From Stenotrophomonas cyclobalanopsidis (lineage in GTDB: Bacteria > Pseudomonadota > Gammaproteobacteria > Xanthomonadales > Xanthomonadaceae): a DNA stretch of 64,000 nucleotides. Below the pieces are notes generated by a model. The model saw nothing but the letters and a program-made list of their open reading frames with translations. It did no database searches and was not told the DNA's origin. This document shows, piece by piece, positions 27,198 through 37,040 of this stretch (its first letter is position 1; the number at the start of each line of letters is the position of its first letter). The stretch is taken from assembly GCF_008710035.1 (NCBI RefSeq), contig NZ_VYKI01000001.1, positions 236,857 through 300,856 of the forward strand, written 5' to 3'. Position numbers and translations under genes: made by a program.

Positions 27198-28346
27198 ATG
27201 ATTCGACGCTCCCTGGCCTGCTTGCTCACCCTCGGTCTGGTCGCCTGCGCGACCCAGCCGACGTCTCCGCCGACTTCACCCCAGGCCAGCAGCACGCCGC
27301 GCCATCCGGCCGGCAAGCCCCAGCAGGGCCCGGCCGAAGCTGCCCCGGAAGCGACCGCGGCCACGGCGCCGCCGGTTGACCTGACCCCGGTGCCGTTTGA
27401 AACCGCCCGCGCCAACTTCATCGCCGACACCGCCAAGCGTTATGGTCTGGCGCCGGCCGAGATCGCCCGCGTGCTCGACCAGGCGCAGGTGCGCCAGCCG
27501 ATCATCGCGGCCATGTCGCGGCCGGCCGAGCGGGTCAAGCCGTGGAACGAATACCGGCCGATGTTCATCAGCAAGGCGCGCATCGATGGCGGCCGCGCCT
27601 TCCTGGCCGAGCACCGCGCCGAACTGGACCGCGTGCAGCAGCGCACCGGCGTGCCGGCCGAAGTGATCGTGGCGATCATCGGCGTGGAAACCAGCTACGG
27701 AAAGAACGCCGGCAGCCACCGCGTGCTCGATGCGCTTTACACGCTGGCCTTCTATTACCCGCGCAGCGGCGACCCGGCCAAGCTGGAACGCGAAGTGCGC
27801 CGCGAGCTGTTCTTCCGCGATGAACTGGCCAAGCTGTTCGAGCTGGGCCGCGAAGAGAAGCTGGACATCTCCACGCTCAAGGGCAGCTATGCCGGTGCGA
27901 TGGGCATGGGCCAGTTCATGCCCTCCAGCTACCTGGATTACGCCGTGGATGGCAACGGCGATGGCCGCCGCGATCTGTTCACCAGCTATGACGACGTGTT
28001 CTCGTCCATCGCCAACTACTTCGTGAAGAAGGGCGGCTGGGTGCGCGGCGGCCAGGTGGCGGTGCCGGCCACGCTGGCGCCGGGACGCGAGGAATTCAAT
28101 CCGACCGAGTGGATGCCCACCTGGTCGCTGGCCGACCTGGCCCAGCGCGGCTACCAGCCCAGCGCGCCGGTGCAGCCGGGTGCCACCGCCACGCCGATCA
28201 CGCTTGAAGGCAGTACCGGCAAGCAGTACTGGCTGGGCTTCCAGAATTACTACGCGATCACCCGCTACAACCTCTCGAAGATGTACGCGATGGCCGTGTT
28301 CCAGTTGTCGCAGGCCATTGCCGGACAGGAGCTGCCCCCGGCATGA
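27198..28346 (+). CDS. mltB: Lytic murein transglycosylase B
   Basis: MltB cleaves the MurNAc-GlcNAc bond of peptidoglycan with formation of 1,6-anhydro ends. The 382-residue precursor begins with a signal peptide and lipobox (LGLVACA), so it is an outer-membrane lipoprotein, followed by a Pro/Ala-rich linker (about 20-60). The catalytic domain has VETSYGKNAGSHRVLDALYT with the catalytic Glu164, and GAMGMGQFMPSSYLDYAVDG typical of the MltB branch. It overlaps rlpA by 4 bp, so cell-wall cutting functions are co-translated, next to the elongasome genes. Confidence 0.95.
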   Translation: MIRRSLACLLTLGLVACATQPTSPPTSPQASSTPRHPAGKPQQGPAEAAPEATAATAPPVDLTPVPFETARANFIADTAKRYGLAPAEIARVLDQAQVRQPIIAAMSRPAERVKPWNEYRPMFISKARIDGGRAFLAEHRAELDRVQQRTGVPAEVIVAIIGVETSYGKNAGSHRVLDALYTLAFYYPRSGDPAKLEREVRRELFFRDELAKLFELGREEKLDISTLKGSYAGAMGMGQFMPSSYLDYAVDGNGDGRRDLFTSYDDVFSSIANYFVKKGGWVRGGQVAVPATLAPGREEFNPTEWMPTWSLADLAQRGYQPSAPVQPGATATPITLEGSTGKQYWLGFQNYYAITRYNLSKMYAMAVFQLSQAIAGQELPPA

Positions 28347-29617
28347 ACATCAGATGGCTGGCCCCCGGAATCGTCGTGCTGGCGCTGGCTGCCTGCAGCA
28401 GCGCACCGAACAAACCCAGTGCCGGCCATGGCGGCAAGGTGCCCGGCACGGTGGTGCAGGGCAAGAGCGGGCGCCCGGCGCACTGCCCGGACGGTTCGCC
28501 GTACGCGGCCGCTACCGAGGACCTCGCCACCCGCGGCAACTACATCGCCGGCGGCCTGTACAAGCCGGGGGTGAAGGACACCACGCCCAGCTACGTGCCG
28601 AACGTGGCCTGTATTCCCGAGCCGGAAGTGACTGCGGTCGAGCGCTCGGTCATCGGCAACAAATCGCCCTACGTGGTGCTGGGCAAGTCGTACAACGTGC
28701 TTGACGACACCCATGACTATGTCGAGCGCGGCACCGCCTCGTACTACGGCGCCAAGTTCCATGGCCGCCTGACCTCCAACCGCGAGGTCTACGACATGTA
28801 CCAGTTCACCGCCGCGCACAAGACGCTGCCGCTGCCCAGCTTCGCCCGTGTGACCAACCTGGACAACGGTGAATCGGTGATCGTGCGCGTCAATGATCGT
28901 GGCCCGTTCCACGATGGCCGCGTGGTCGACCTCAGCTATGCCGCCGCCGTGCGCTTGGGCATCACCCAGCGCGGCACCGGCAACGTCGAAGTGCGCGCGC
29001 TGCAGCCGGGCGAGAGCAACCTGCTGGCGCAGAAGCCGTCGCGCCGCGAGCGTCGTGCGGCCGAAGCCGCCGCCGCTGCCACGACCGTTGCGGCCGCGCG
29101 CCCGGCCGCCGCCCCGCGTGCCACCGCGCCCAGCGATATCGACCGTCTGGTCCAGCGCCTGCCCGCCGATGGCACGCCGGGCCGTGGCCAGCCCGCCACC
29201 ACCCAGGCCGCCAGCAGTGCGCTGCCCGAAGTCGCGGTCAGCAGTCTGCCGCCCAGTGCGCCGCCGGTGCGCAGCGCCGCCACCGCCACGGTGGCAGTGG
29301 CCGCCGCTACCCCGCGTGCCGGCACGCCGCCGGTCCGCAGCACGCCGGCTGCCACCCCGTCGCCGACGCTGTCGCAGCAGGTGGTGGGCGCGGTGATGGT
29401 GCAGGTGGCCAGCTTCTCCAGCCGCGACAACGCCACCCGCGCGATGGGCCAGCTCAACGCCGCCGGCATCGTCGGCGCGACCATCAGCGACATCGCCGCT
29501 GGCGGCCGTACCCTCTTCCGCCTGCGCGTACCCGCCAGCGACCATGCCAGTGCCGCGGAACTAGTCGGCCGCATCGCAGGTCTTGGCCTGGGTTCGCCGC
29601 AGATCGTCAAGGATTGA
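28343..29617 (+). CDS. rlpA: RlpA-family lipoprotein (septal ring lytic transglycosylase)
   Basis: RlpA proteins act on glycan strands lacking stem peptides. The 424-residue precursor has a lipobox (LALAACS), an RlpA double-psi beta-barrel (about residues 130-220: ERGTASYYGAKFHGRLTSN, VTNLDNGESVIVRVNDRGPF, VVDLSYAAAVRLGI) and a C-terminal SPOR domain (about 345-424) that binds denuded glycan at septa. A long low-complexity Ala/Pro/Arg/Thr linker lies between them. The catalytic positions known from Pseudomonas RlpA (Asp of NDRGPF and His of FHGR) are present, so it is probably enzymatically active. First of the ATGA-coupled pair with mltB. Confidence 0.93.
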   Translation: MNIRWLAPGIVVLALAACSSAPNKPSAGHGGKVPGTVVQGKSGRPAHCPDGSPYAAATEDLATRGNYIAGGLYKPGVKDTTPSYVPNVACIPEPEVTAVERSVIGNKSPYVVLGKSYNVLDDTHDYVERGTASYYGAKFHGRLTSNREVYDMYQFTAAHKTLPLPSFARVTNLDNGESVIVRVNDRGPFHDGRVVDLSYAAAVRLGITQRGTGNVEVRALQPGESNLLAQKPSRRERRAAEAAAAATTVAAARPAAAPRATAPSDIDRLVQRLPADGTPGRGQPATTQAASSALPEVAVSSLPPSAPPVRSAATATVAVAAATPRAGTPPVRSTPAATPSPTLSQQVVGAVMVQVASFSSRDNATRAMGQLNAAGIVGATISDIAAGGRTLFRLRVPASDHASAAELVGRIAGLGLGSPQIVKD

Positions 29618-29715
29618 TCCGCCCGGGCCGGTGCTGCCGGCCCCTGCCACACCGGCCTTACAATGTCCCTTCGTACCATCCTCCATTCTGGCCGTCCCCT
29701 GGAGCCTGCAGTCCA

Positions 29716-30933
29716 ATGAATTTCCGTTCCGCCGCCACCGCCCTGGCCGCCACCCTGGTGGTTGGCCTGGCTTCCGCCCAGACGCCGCTGCCGACCCCGG
29801 CCACCCCGGCGCCCGCTGCTGCTGCCGCCCCGGCGGTCGTCGCCACGCCGCCGGCCCCGGTGCCGAGCACGTCCAAGGCCTGGATCCTGATGGACTACGC
29901 CACCGGCCAGATGCTGGCGGGCGAGAACGTCCATGAACAGCTGGCCCCGGCCAGCATCACCAAGGTGATGACCTCCTATGTGGTCGCCGCCGAGGTCAAG
30001 AACGGCAAGGTCCGCGCCGACGACCAGGTGATGATGAGCGAGCGCGCCTGGCGCGAAGGCGGCGCCGGCACCGACGGCAGCTACAGCGGCTTCCCGGTCA
30101 ACCAGACCGCGCGCCTGGAAGACATGGAAAAGGGCATGGCGATCCAGTCCGGCAACGACGCCGCGATCGCCCTGGCCGAGCACGTGGCCGGCAGCGAGGA
30201 AGCCTTTGCTTCGCTGATGAACAGCTACGCCGCCAAGATCGGCATGAAGGACTCGCACTTCGTCAACGCCCACGGCCTGAGCGCCCAGGGCCACCACAGC
30301 ACCGCCTATGACCTCGCGCTGCTGGGCCGCGCGATGGTGCGTGACTACCCGGAAACCTACGCCTACAACAAGGTGAAGGAATTCCAGGTCGGCAACATCA
30401 AGCAGCCGAACCGCAACCTGCTGCTGTGGCGCGATGGCAGCGTGGACGGCATCAAGACCGGCCACACCTCCGAAGCCGGCTACTGCCTGATGAGCTCGGC
30501 CCAGCGTGGCGACCAGCGCCTGATCGCCGTGGTGCTGGGTGGTTCGTCGGAGAAGCAGCGCGCCGATGACAGCCTGGCCCTGCTCAACTGGGGCTTCCGC
30601 TTCTTCGAAACCCACCGCCTGTATGAGCCGGGCAAGGCCGTGGCCGAGCACAAGGTGTGGAAGGGTGCCACCGACAAGGTTCAGCTGGGCGTGGCTCAGC
30701 CGATGCTGGTGAGCGTGCCGCGTGGTCGCTACAACGACCTGAAGCCGAGCATCGACGTGCCCAAGACCCTGGAAGCCCCGTTCACCGCGGGCCAGCAGAT
30801 CGGCACCGTGAAGGTGACGCTGGATGGCAAGGTCGTGGCCGAAGCCCCGCTGGTGGCCGTGGCCGCCGTCGAAGAGGCCGGCTTCTTCAAGCGCCTGTGG
30901 GACAGCTTCTGGATGTGGTGGGAATCGGAATGA
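29716..30933 (+). CDS. dacC: D-alanyl-D-alanine carboxypeptidase (PBP5/6 family)
   Basis: A periplasmic enzyme that removes the terminal D-Ala from stem peptides and so controls cross-linking. The start at 29716 yields 405 residues with a signal peptide (cut near SAQT) and a Pro/Ala-rich linker. The penicillin-binding motifs are Ser80-x-x-Lys83 (ASITKVM), Ser145-Gly-Asn (QSGNDAA) and Lys247-Thr-Gly (GIKTGHTSEAGYC). A beta-rich second domain and the amphipathic C-terminus (FFKRLWDSFWMWWESE) that tethers the protein to the membrane complete the PBP5 pattern. An in-frame start at 29614 would place 34 non-signal residues in front and is rejected. The dacC versus dacA name is by convention. Confidence 0.92.
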   Translation: MNFRSAATALAATLVVGLASAQTPLPTPATPAPAAAAAPAVVATPPAPVPSTSKAWILMDYATGQMLAGENVHEQLAPASITKVMTSYVVAAEVKNGKVRADDQVMMSERAWREGGAGTDGSYSGFPVNQTARLEDMEKGMAIQSGNDAAIALAEHVAGSEEAFASLMNSYAAKIGMKDSHFVNAHGLSAQGHHSTAYDLALLGRAMVRDYPETYAYNKVKEFQVGNIKQPNRNLLLWRDGSVDGIKTGHTSEAGYCLMSSAQRGDQRLIAVVLGGSSEKQRADDSLALLNWGFRFFETHRLYEPGKAVAEHKVWKGATDKVQLGVAQPMLVSVPRGRYNDLKPSIDVPKTLEAPFTAGQQIGTVKVTLDGKVVAEAPLVAVAAVEEAGFFKRLWDSFWMWWESE

Positions 30934-30956
30934 TCCACGCCCCGGCGTGGTGAATG

Positions 30957-30983
30957 AAAAGGCCGGCGAAAGCCGGCCTTTTT
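30957..30983. terminator. Bidirectional terminator between dacC and lpxR
   Basis: AAAAGGCCGGC-GAAA-GCCGGCCTTTTT: stem with A-run on one side and T-run on the other, between two convergent genes. Confidence 0.9.
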
Positions 30984-30994
30984 CGTGGATTTCC

Positions 30995-31048
30995 GCCGGG
31001 CATGGCCCGGCGCTACCCCGTCGTCGGTAGCGCCGGGCCATGCCCGGC
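30995..31048. repeat. Inverted pair of SMAG repeats
   Basis: Head-to-head copies at 30995-31016 and 31027-31048, 10 bp apart, between the terminator and the 3' end of lpxR. Confidence 0.9.
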
Positions 31049-31064
31049 GGAATGACAACCCCGG

Positions 31065-32141
31065 TTACATCGAGCGGCTGATGGTGAAGCTGCCGAACAC
31101 CGGGGCTTCGCGCTGGCCGTTGAACTCGCGGGTGCTGTGGTAGCGCGCCATCGCGAACTTCCAGCGGCCGCGCATCACCGCGATGCCGTAGCCGCCGTAG
31201 GCCACCACGTGGCGCTTGTCGACGCTGTGGCTGTCGCGGAAGGTGTTGCCGTCCAGAGTGATATCGCGGATCACCCACGCCGCATCGGTGGTGGCGAACA
31301 GGTGCCACGACCAGCCGCTGGGCTTGCCGCCGCGGGTCGGCGCGGTGTTTTCACCGGCCGGGCGCAGCGGGGTGCTGCCGAAATCGTCGGGCAGCTTCCA
31401 GCCGAAGCGCACTTCACCACCGAAGTTGGCCTTGGTTTCCAGGTTGCCGATCGAGCCGCCGTAGTGGCTGATCGCATCCCAGCCCCAGCCGCCGGCATTG
31501 ACGCTGGCATCGCCCGGCCAGCGGCGCATGCGTTCGTGGGTGTACATCACCACCGGCTCGTTGTGCAGCTGGTTGTCCCAGCCCTGGAATTTCTCGTCGC
31601 CCAGCAGGTCATGCACCGCGTTCTGCACCTGCTTGCCCTGCGCCCACGGTCCGACCACGCCCAGGGTCAGCAGGGTGGTCTGCAGGCGGTCGCCGCGGCG
31701 GGCGTTGTAGCCGAAGCTGGCCACCAGCACCCCGGCATACGGCCGGTCGTCCTCGATCAGGTCCTTGCGGGTGAAATCGGTGGGCGTATAGATCCCCTGG
31801 CCGAGGCTGAAGATCATGTTCTGCTGCTCGAACTCGCCCGGGTGCAGGCGCTCGAGGTGGCGGTTCACCCAGCGGGCCAGGCGCGGCAGGCAGGGGTCAT
31901 CGGTGTAGTCCACCAGATTGGGCGAGACCAGGGTCAGCTGGGCGCCGTTGGTATAGCCCTGGTCCTGGTCCTTGGCGCCGAACAGGTCGTTGTCGACGCG
32001 GAAATTGACCTGCGGCGGGTGCTCACTCATCGCGTCGGGCCCGCACTGCTGGGCGGCATGGGCAGTGAGGGGCAGGGCAGCGGCCGCCAGCAGGCCGGTC
32101 AGGCCGAGGGTGGCGGCAGTACGCATGGATGGAATGATCAT
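31065..32141 (-). CDS. lpxR: LpxR-family outer-membrane lipid A deacylase
   Basis: LpxR removes 3'-acyloxyacyl groups from lipid A at the outer membrane. The 358-residue precursor has a signal peptide cut at about AHA-A, followed by the family N-terminal motif FRVDNDLFGAKDQDQGYTNG, which contains the conserved Asn-Asp pair of the active site. The rest is rich in alternating hydrophobic strands (12-strand barrel) including DDRPYAGVLVASFGY, and the last residue pattern fits an outer-membrane protein. ATG at 32141 is used; an in-frame ATG at 32126 is also possible. Convergent with dacC and divergent from ybeD. Confidence 0.85.
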   Translation of the reverse strand: MIIPSMRTAATLGLTGLLAAAALPLTAHAAQQCGPDAMSEHPPQVNFRVDNDLFGAKDQDQGYTNGAQLTLVSPNLVDYTDDPCLPRLARWVNRHLERLHPGEFEQQNMIFSLGQGIYTPTDFTRKDLIEDDRPYAGVLVASFGYNARRGDRLQTTLLTLGVVGPWAQGKQVQNAVHDLLGDEKFQGWDNQLHNEPVVMYTHERMRRWPGDASVNAGGWGWDAISHYGGSIGNLETKANFGGEVRFGWKLPDDFGSTPLRPAGENTAPTRGGKPSGWSWHLFATTDAAWVIRDITLDGNTFRDSHSVDKRHVVAYGGYGIAVMRGRWKFAMARYHSTREFNGQREAPVFGSFTISRSM

Positions 32142-32385
32142 CAGGTCGTTGGCGTGTGAAGGTCGATTTATGCAACAAAAGACTACTCCCGTCCCCGTGA
32201 CGGAACGAGCCGTCCGCCTTCACTTGTCTGTTCCGTAAAACGCACTTGTCGCGCCAGCAAATCCGCTCGCCGGTCCGGCGCAGGCTGAACCGGGCCGCAG
32301 CCTGCAACGCAGCAGCCCGCCCGTGCGCCGTTTGACGTTGATGAATACTCTTGGGTTTGTTGCCCTGCGGCCCGATAATGGGTCC

Positions 32386-32664
32386 ATGGAAATCAAGTCC
32401 GACAACCCCGAACACGGCTTCCAGTTCCCCGGTCAGTTCGAGCTCAGCGCGATGGGCCCGGCCAACCGCGGTCTGGAACAGGAACTCCCCCGCCTGCTGA
32501 TATCCGCTGGCGTCGACGTGGTGAACGAGCGCATCAGCTGGAAGCATTCGTCCAACGGCAAGTACGTCTCGGTGCGCCTGGTATTCCGGGCCGAAAACCG
32601 CGAGCAGTACGACGTGGCCCACCAGGCCCTGCGTGACCACCCGGAAGTGAAGTGGACGGTGTAG
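32386..32664 (+). CDS. DUF493 / YbeD-like protein
   Basis: A 92-residue cytoplasmic protein of the YbeD/HP0495 family (ferredoxin-like alpha/beta fold) ending DHPEVKWTV. The family has an ACT-like fold and no established function, but in E. coli and many gammaproteobacteria it sits just before lipB, as here, with a 13-bp overlap into lipB. The start at 32386 fits the family length; an in-frame ATG at 32323 lacks similarity. Confidence 0.88.
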   Translation: MEIKSDNPEHGFQFPGQFELSAMGPANRGLEQELPRLLISAGVDVVNERISWKHSSNGKYVSVRLVFRAENREQYDVAHQALRDHPEVKWTV

Positions 32665-33362
32665 CCACCAGCTGCGCGGCCGAGCCTGCCCCCGGGCAGC
32701 GTCCGGCCCGCCCTGCGGTGGTGCGCGACCTCGGTCGCCAGGCCTATGAACCGGTCTGGCGCGCCATGCAGCGCTTCACCGACCAGCGGACCGACGACGA
32801 CGCTGACGAACTGTGGGTGGTCGAACACGATCCGGTGTTCACCCTCGGCCAAGCCGGCAAGGACGAACACGTGCTGGCGCCGGGCGATATCCCGGTGCTG
32901 CACGTCGACCGCGGTGGCCAGGTGACCTACCACGGCCCCGGCCAGATCGTGGTCTACCCGTTGCTGCGCCTGCCGCGGCTGGGCATCGGCGTACGCGACT
33001 ACGTCTGCCGCATCGAACAGGCCCTGATCGACACCCTCGGCGAATGGAACATCGGTGCCGAGCGCCGTGACGGTGCGCCGGGCGTCTACGTGGGCGATGC
33101 GAAGATCGCCGCCCTCGGCATCCGCGTCCGCCGCGGCTGCACCTTCCACGGTCTGGCCTTCAATGTGTCGATGGACCTGGAACCCTTCCACCGCATCAAC
33201 CCCTGTGGCTATCAGGGGCTGCAGGTGACCTCGGTGGTAGACTTGGGAGGCCCGTCCGGGATGGACGCCGTCAAGCCGGTGCTGCTGGACCATCTGGCCC
33301 GCCAGTTTGGCCTTCTGCTGCAGCCCACGCCCGAACTGCCCGATCTTTCTGCGGCCGCCTGA
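32652..33362 (+). CDS. lipB: Octanoyl-ACP:protein N-octanoyltransferase LipB
   Basis: LipB transfers octanoate from acyl carrier protein to lipoyl domains of 2-oxoacid dehydrogenases and GcvH. The 236-residue product has the family motifs [19 protein letters not shown], catalytic Lys151 in [12 protein letters not shown], and Cys185 in [12 protein letters not shown], the acyl-enzyme nucleophile. The first twenty residues are low-complexity and the GTG start overlaps ybeD by 13 bp; the start could lie a little downstream. lipA follows, 18 bp away. Confidence 0.94.
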   Translation: MDGVATSCAAEPAPGQRPARPAVVRDLGRQAYEPVWRAMQRFTDQRTDDDADELWVVEHDPVFTLGQAGKDEHVLAPGDIPVLHVDRGGQVTYHGPGQIVVYPLLRLPRLGIGVRDYVCRIEQALIDTLGEWNIGAERRDGAPGVYVGDAKIAALGIRVRRGCTFHGLAFNVSMDLEPFHRINPCGYQGLQVTSVVDLGGPSGMDAVKPVLLDHLARQFGLLLQPTPELPDLSAAA

Positions 33363-33380
33363 CCGCCCCCCGGAACTGCC

Positions 33381-34391
33381 ATGACTGAAACCACCGCCCG
33401 CACCATTCCCCTGCAGATCGTGCAGGCCGAGCTTCCGTCCGCCGCGCCGCTGCAGGTGGGCGTCAAGCAGATGGGCGGCGACAAGATCAACCGTTCGCCG
33501 GTGCAGTTCGCCGACGCACCGGTGCTGCGCAAGCCGTCGTGGATCCGCGTGCGCATTCCTTCGGGCAATGCCGTGCAGAACCTGAAGGCCAAGCTGCGCG
33601 AGAACCGCCTGGTGACCGTGTGCGAGGAAGCCAGCTGCCCGAACATCCACGAATGTTTCAGCCACGGCACCGCCACTTTCATGATCCTGGGCGAGGTCTG
33701 CACTCGTCGCTGCTCGTTCTGCGACGTGGCCCACGGCCGCCCCAAGCCGCCGGATGCCAACGAGCCGGCGACCCTCGGCCAGACCGTGGCCGACATGGGC
33801 CTGAAGTACGTGGTGGTGACCAGCGTCGACCGCGATGACCTGCGCGACGGTGGTGCCCAGCACTTCGTCGACTGCATCGCGGCCATCCGCGAGAAGTCGC
33901 CGGGCACCCGCATCGAAGTGCTGACCCCGGACTTCCGTGGCAAGGGCCGCATGGAGCGCGCGCTGGAGATCCTGGCGCAGAACCCGCCGGACGTGTTCAA
34001 CCACAACATCGAAACCGTACCGGACCTGTACCGCAACGTGCGCCCGGGTGCGGATTACCAGTGGTCGCTGACCCTGCTGAAGAACTTCAAGGCGCAGCAC
34101 CCGTCGGTGCCTACCAAGAGCGGCATCATGCTGGGCCTGGGCGAGGAGTTCGAGCAGATCAAGGCCACCATGCGCGACCTGCGTGCGCACGACGTGGACA
34201 TGATCACCATCGGCCAGTACCTGCAGCCGACCGCGCACCACCACCCGGTGCTGAAGTACTGGACCCCCGAGGACTACAAGGCGCTGGAAGACTACGGCTA
34301 CGAGCTGGGCTTCAGCCACGTGGCCTCCGGCCCGATGGTGCGCTCGTCGTACCATGCCGACGTCCAGGCCAAGGGCGCCGGCGTCTCCTGA
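33381..34391 (+). CDS. lipA: Lipoyl synthase LipA
   Basis: LipA is a radical-SAM enzyme that inserts two sulfurs into octanoyl groups. The 336-residue product has both iron-sulfur sites: the auxiliary cluster motif in [13 protein letters not shown] and the radical-SAM triad Cys107, Cys111, Cys114 in [13 protein letters not shown]. The family end signature [11 protein letters not shown] is present. It completes the ybeD-lipB-lipA lipoylation unit. Confidence 0.97.
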   Translation: MTETTARTIPLQIVQAELPSAAPLQVGVKQMGGDKINRSPVQFADAPVLRKPSWIRVRIPSGNAVQNLKAKLRENRLVTVCEEASCPNIHECFSHGTATFMILGEVCTRRCSFCDVAHGRPKPPDANEPATLGQTVADMGLKYVVVTSVDRDDLRDGGAQHFVDCIAAIREKSPGTRIEVLTPDFRGKGRMERALEILAQNPPDVFNHNIETVPDLYRNVRPGADYQWSLTLLKNFKAQHPSVPTKSGIMLGLGEEFEQIKATMRDLRAHDVDMITIGQYLQPTAHHHPVLKYWTPEDYKALEDYGYELGFSHVASGPMVRSSYHADVQAKGAGVS

Positions 34392-34392
34392 G

Positions 34393-34530
34393 GTAGGTGC
34401 GGACCGTTGGTCCGCACACCTTGACCTCTTCCCCGGCGGTTCCCTCCCGCTGCGCCCGCCGGGCATGGCCCGGCGCTACCAATGGGTGCGCACCTCCGCA
34501 CCGGTGGGTGCGGACCGTTGGTCCGCACGC
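34393..34530. repeat. Palindromic repeats after lipA
   Basis: Two copies of a hairpin with core GTGCGGACCGTTGGTCCGCA (about 34398-34417 and 34508-34527) flank one inverted SMAG at 34458-34479. The remaining 150 bp up to prc is the probable prc promoter region; I saw no other element in it. Confidence 0.85.
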
Positions 34531-34682
34531 CTTGCCCTGCATTCACAATTTGCTACACCGGCCCCGCTAGGCTGGATTTCCACCGAACGCGGCCGGGTGA
34601 CAAACACGGCAACTTTCGGCACTGTCGTGGTGTCTGAACACCCTGCAGTCTCCCCCTTGGCAAGGCGCCTTCGAGCACGTTC

Positions 34683-36860
34683 ATGAAATTCAAAGCCCCC
34701 GCATTCCTGATGGCCCTGGCGCTGGTCGCGCCGTTGGCGCTGGCGGCCAAGGCCGACTCGCCGGCGCTGCCGGCGGCCGCGACCGCCGACCAGGTCACCA
34801 CCTCCAAGCTGGTCTATGGCCTGCTGTCCGACAGCCGCTACGCCTACCGGCCGCGCGCGCTGGACGAGGCCACTTCCAAGGACGTGTTCAAGCGTTACCT
34901 GGAAACCCTCGACGGCGGCAAGCAGTATTTCACCCAGGCCGACGTGGCCCGTTTCGCGCCGTTCCAGGCCGGCATCGCCAACGCCATCCGCGGCGGCGAA
35001 CTGGAGCCTGCCTTTGAAGTGTTCGCGGTCTACAAGCAGCGCGTGGGCGAGCGCGTCGGTTATGCGCGCAAGCTGCTGAAGCAGGAGCCGGACTTCACCG
35101 CCGACGAGCGCTTCGAGTACGACCGCAAGGACGTGCCGTGGGCGGCCAGCAACGCCGAGCTGGATGAGCTGTGGCGCAAGTCGGTGAAGAACGACTGGCT
35201 GCGCCTGAAGCTGGCCGGCAAGAAGTCCGACGACATCCGCAAGACCCTGGACAAGCGTTACGCGACGCTGGAAAAGAGCGTCAACGAGCTGAAGGGCGAG
35301 GACGTCTTCCAGTTCTTCATGAACGCTTACACCAGCGCCGTCGATCCGCACACCGACTACTTCACCCCGCGCACCGCCGAGAACTTCAACCAGGCGATGT
35401 CGCTGTCGCTGGAAGGCATCGGCGCGCAGCTGCAGCGCCAGGACGACATGGTGGTGATCCGCGAGATCATCGCCGGTGGTCCGGCCGCCGTGGACGGCAC
35501 CCTGAAGCCGGGCGACCGCATCGTCGGCGTCGGCCAGGGCAAATCCGGGCCGGTGGACGATGTGATCGGCTGGCGCATCGATGACGTGGTGGCCAAGATC
35601 CGTGGCGCCAAGGACACCCAGGTCCGCCTGGAGTTCATCTCTGCCGAGGACGGCGTGGACGGCAAGCACCACACCCTTCTGCTGACCCGTCAGAAGGTGC
35701 GCCTGGCCGAGCAGGCCGCCAAGGGCGAGACCATGACCATCCCGGGCAAGGATGGCCAGCCCGAGCGCAAGGTGGGCGTGATCAAGCTGCCGACCTTCTA
35801 CCAGGACTTCGAAGGCCGCCGCCGCAACGCTGCCGACTACGCGTCGGCCACCCGCGACGTCGCCAAGCTGCTGGCTGGCTTCAAGGCCGACAAGCTGGAT
35901 GGCGTGGTGCTGGACCTGCGCAGCAACGGCGGTGGTTCGCTGGATGAAGCGATCGAACTGACCGGCCTGTTCATCGAACAGGGCCCGGTGGTGCAGGTGC
36001 GCGAATCCGGTGGCCGCGTCACCGTCAACAGCGACCGCAACCAGGGTGTTGCGTGGGACGGCCCGCTGGCCGTGCTGATCAACCGTGGCTCGGCCTCGGC
36101 GTCTGAGATCTTCGCCGGTGCCATCCAGGATTACGGCCGTGGCCTGGTCATCGGTGAAACCAGCTTCGGCAAGGGCACTGTGCAGAACATCGTCGACCTG
36201 GACCGCTGGCCGAGTGGCGAGACCCAGCGCTTCGGACAGGTGAAGCTGACCATCGCTCAGTTCTTCCGCATCAGCGGCAGCAGCACCCAGCACAAGGGCG
36301 TGGTGCCGGATCTGGCCTTCCCGGCCAGCGTCGATGCGACCGAATTCGGCGAAAGCACCTACGACAACGCGCTGCCGTGGACCCGCATCGCCGCCGTGCC
36401 GCACACCCAGTACGGCAACTTCGCGCCGCTGCTGCCGAAGCTGGAAACGCGCCACGAAGCCCGTATCGCCACCGACAAGGAATTCCAGTGGTGGAACGAG
36501 GACGTGCAGCAGTTCCGCACCGAGGCGGCCAAAAAGTATGTCTCGCTCAACGAAGCCACCCGCCTGGCCGAGCGTGAGCGCCAGGACAAGCAGCGCAAGG
36601 ACCGCCAGGTCATCCGCAAGGAACTGGGCTTGGCCCTGGACCCGCTGGCCGATGACAGCAGCGATGACGGCCTGACCGGTAACGAGCGTGACATCGTCAA
36701 GGATGCCGCCCGCGAGAAGGCCGCCGAGAAGCGTCCGGACCCGCTGCTGCGTGAATCGGCCTCGATCCTCGCCGATGCAGTGAACCTGCTGGAGACCGAC
36801 CGCCCGCTGTCGGCCCAGGTGCTGCCGCAGTCCACCGGCGCCGGCCGCTGGGCGGACTGA
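34683..36860 (+). CDS. prc: Tail-specific protease Prc (carboxy-terminal processing)
   Basis: Prc is a periplasmic serine protease that degrades proteins from their C-terminal ends and regulates cell-wall hydrolases. The 725-residue precursor starts with a signal peptide (MKFKAPAFLMALALVAPLALAA). A helical N-terminal domain precedes the PDZ domain (about 240-330) and the protease core with Ser472 in GSASASEIFAGAIQDYG and the general base Lys497 in SFGKGTVQN, spaced 25 residues apart as in E. coli Prc. The C-terminal DUF3340-type domain is Lys/Glu-rich. A terminator follows the stop. Confidence 0.95.
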   Translation: MKFKAPAFLMALALVAPLALAAKADSPALPAAATADQVTTSKLVYGLLSDSRYAYRPRALDEATSKDVFKRYLETLDGGKQYFTQADVARFAPFQAGIANAIRGGELEPAFEVFAVYKQRVGERVGYARKLLKQEPDFTADERFEYDRKDVPWAASNAELDELWRKSVKNDWLRLKLAGKKSDDIRKTLDKRYATLEKSVNELKGEDVFQFFMNAYTSAVDPHTDYFTPRTAENFNQAMSLSLEGIGAQLQRQDDMVVIREIIAGGPAAVDGTLKPGDRIVGVGQGKSGPVDDVIGWRIDDVVAKIRGAKDTQVRLEFISAEDGVDGKHHTLLLTRQKVRLAEQAAKGETMTIPGKDGQPERKVGVIKLPTFYQDFEGRRRNAADYASATRDVAKLLAGFKADKLDGVVLDLRSNGGGSLDEAIELTGLFIEQGPVVQVRESGGRVTVNSDRNQGVAWDGPLAVLINRGSASASEIFAGAIQDYGRGLVIGETSFGKGTVQNIVDLDRWPSGETQRFGQVKLTIAQFFRISGSSTQHKGVVPDLAFPASVDATEFGESTYDNALPWTRIAAVPHTQYGNFAPLLPKLETRHEARIATDKEFQWWNEDVQQFRTEAAKKYVSLNEATRLAERERQDKQRKDRQVIRKELGLALDPLADDSSDDGLTGNERDIVKDAAREKAAEKRPDPLLRESASILADAVNLLETDRPLSAQVLPQSTGAGRWAD

Positions 36861-36886
36861 TCCGCACGTGACGTGAAGTTCCCCAC

Positions 36887-36917
36887 GGGGCCGGCATTGC
36901 CGGCCCCGTTTGTTTTT
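36887..36917 (+). terminator. Terminator of prc
   Basis: GGGGCCGGC-ATT-GCCGGCCCC followed by GTTTGTTTTT. Confidence 0.9.
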
Positions 36918-36920
36918 CCG

Positions 36921-36942
36921 GTAGCGCCGGGCCATGCCCAGC
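36921..36942. repeat. SMAG repeat after prc
   Basis: GTAGCGCCGGGCCATGCCCA followed by GC, a slightly degenerate copy right after the terminator. Confidence 0.85.
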
Positions 36943-37040
36943 GGACGTCGATGAACCGCGAGCAACGGGGGCGGGCGCTTCGACCTGGCGCACACGGCCC
37001 CGGGTCTACTCTTTGGGCTTCCGTTCTCGCAGGAGTACCC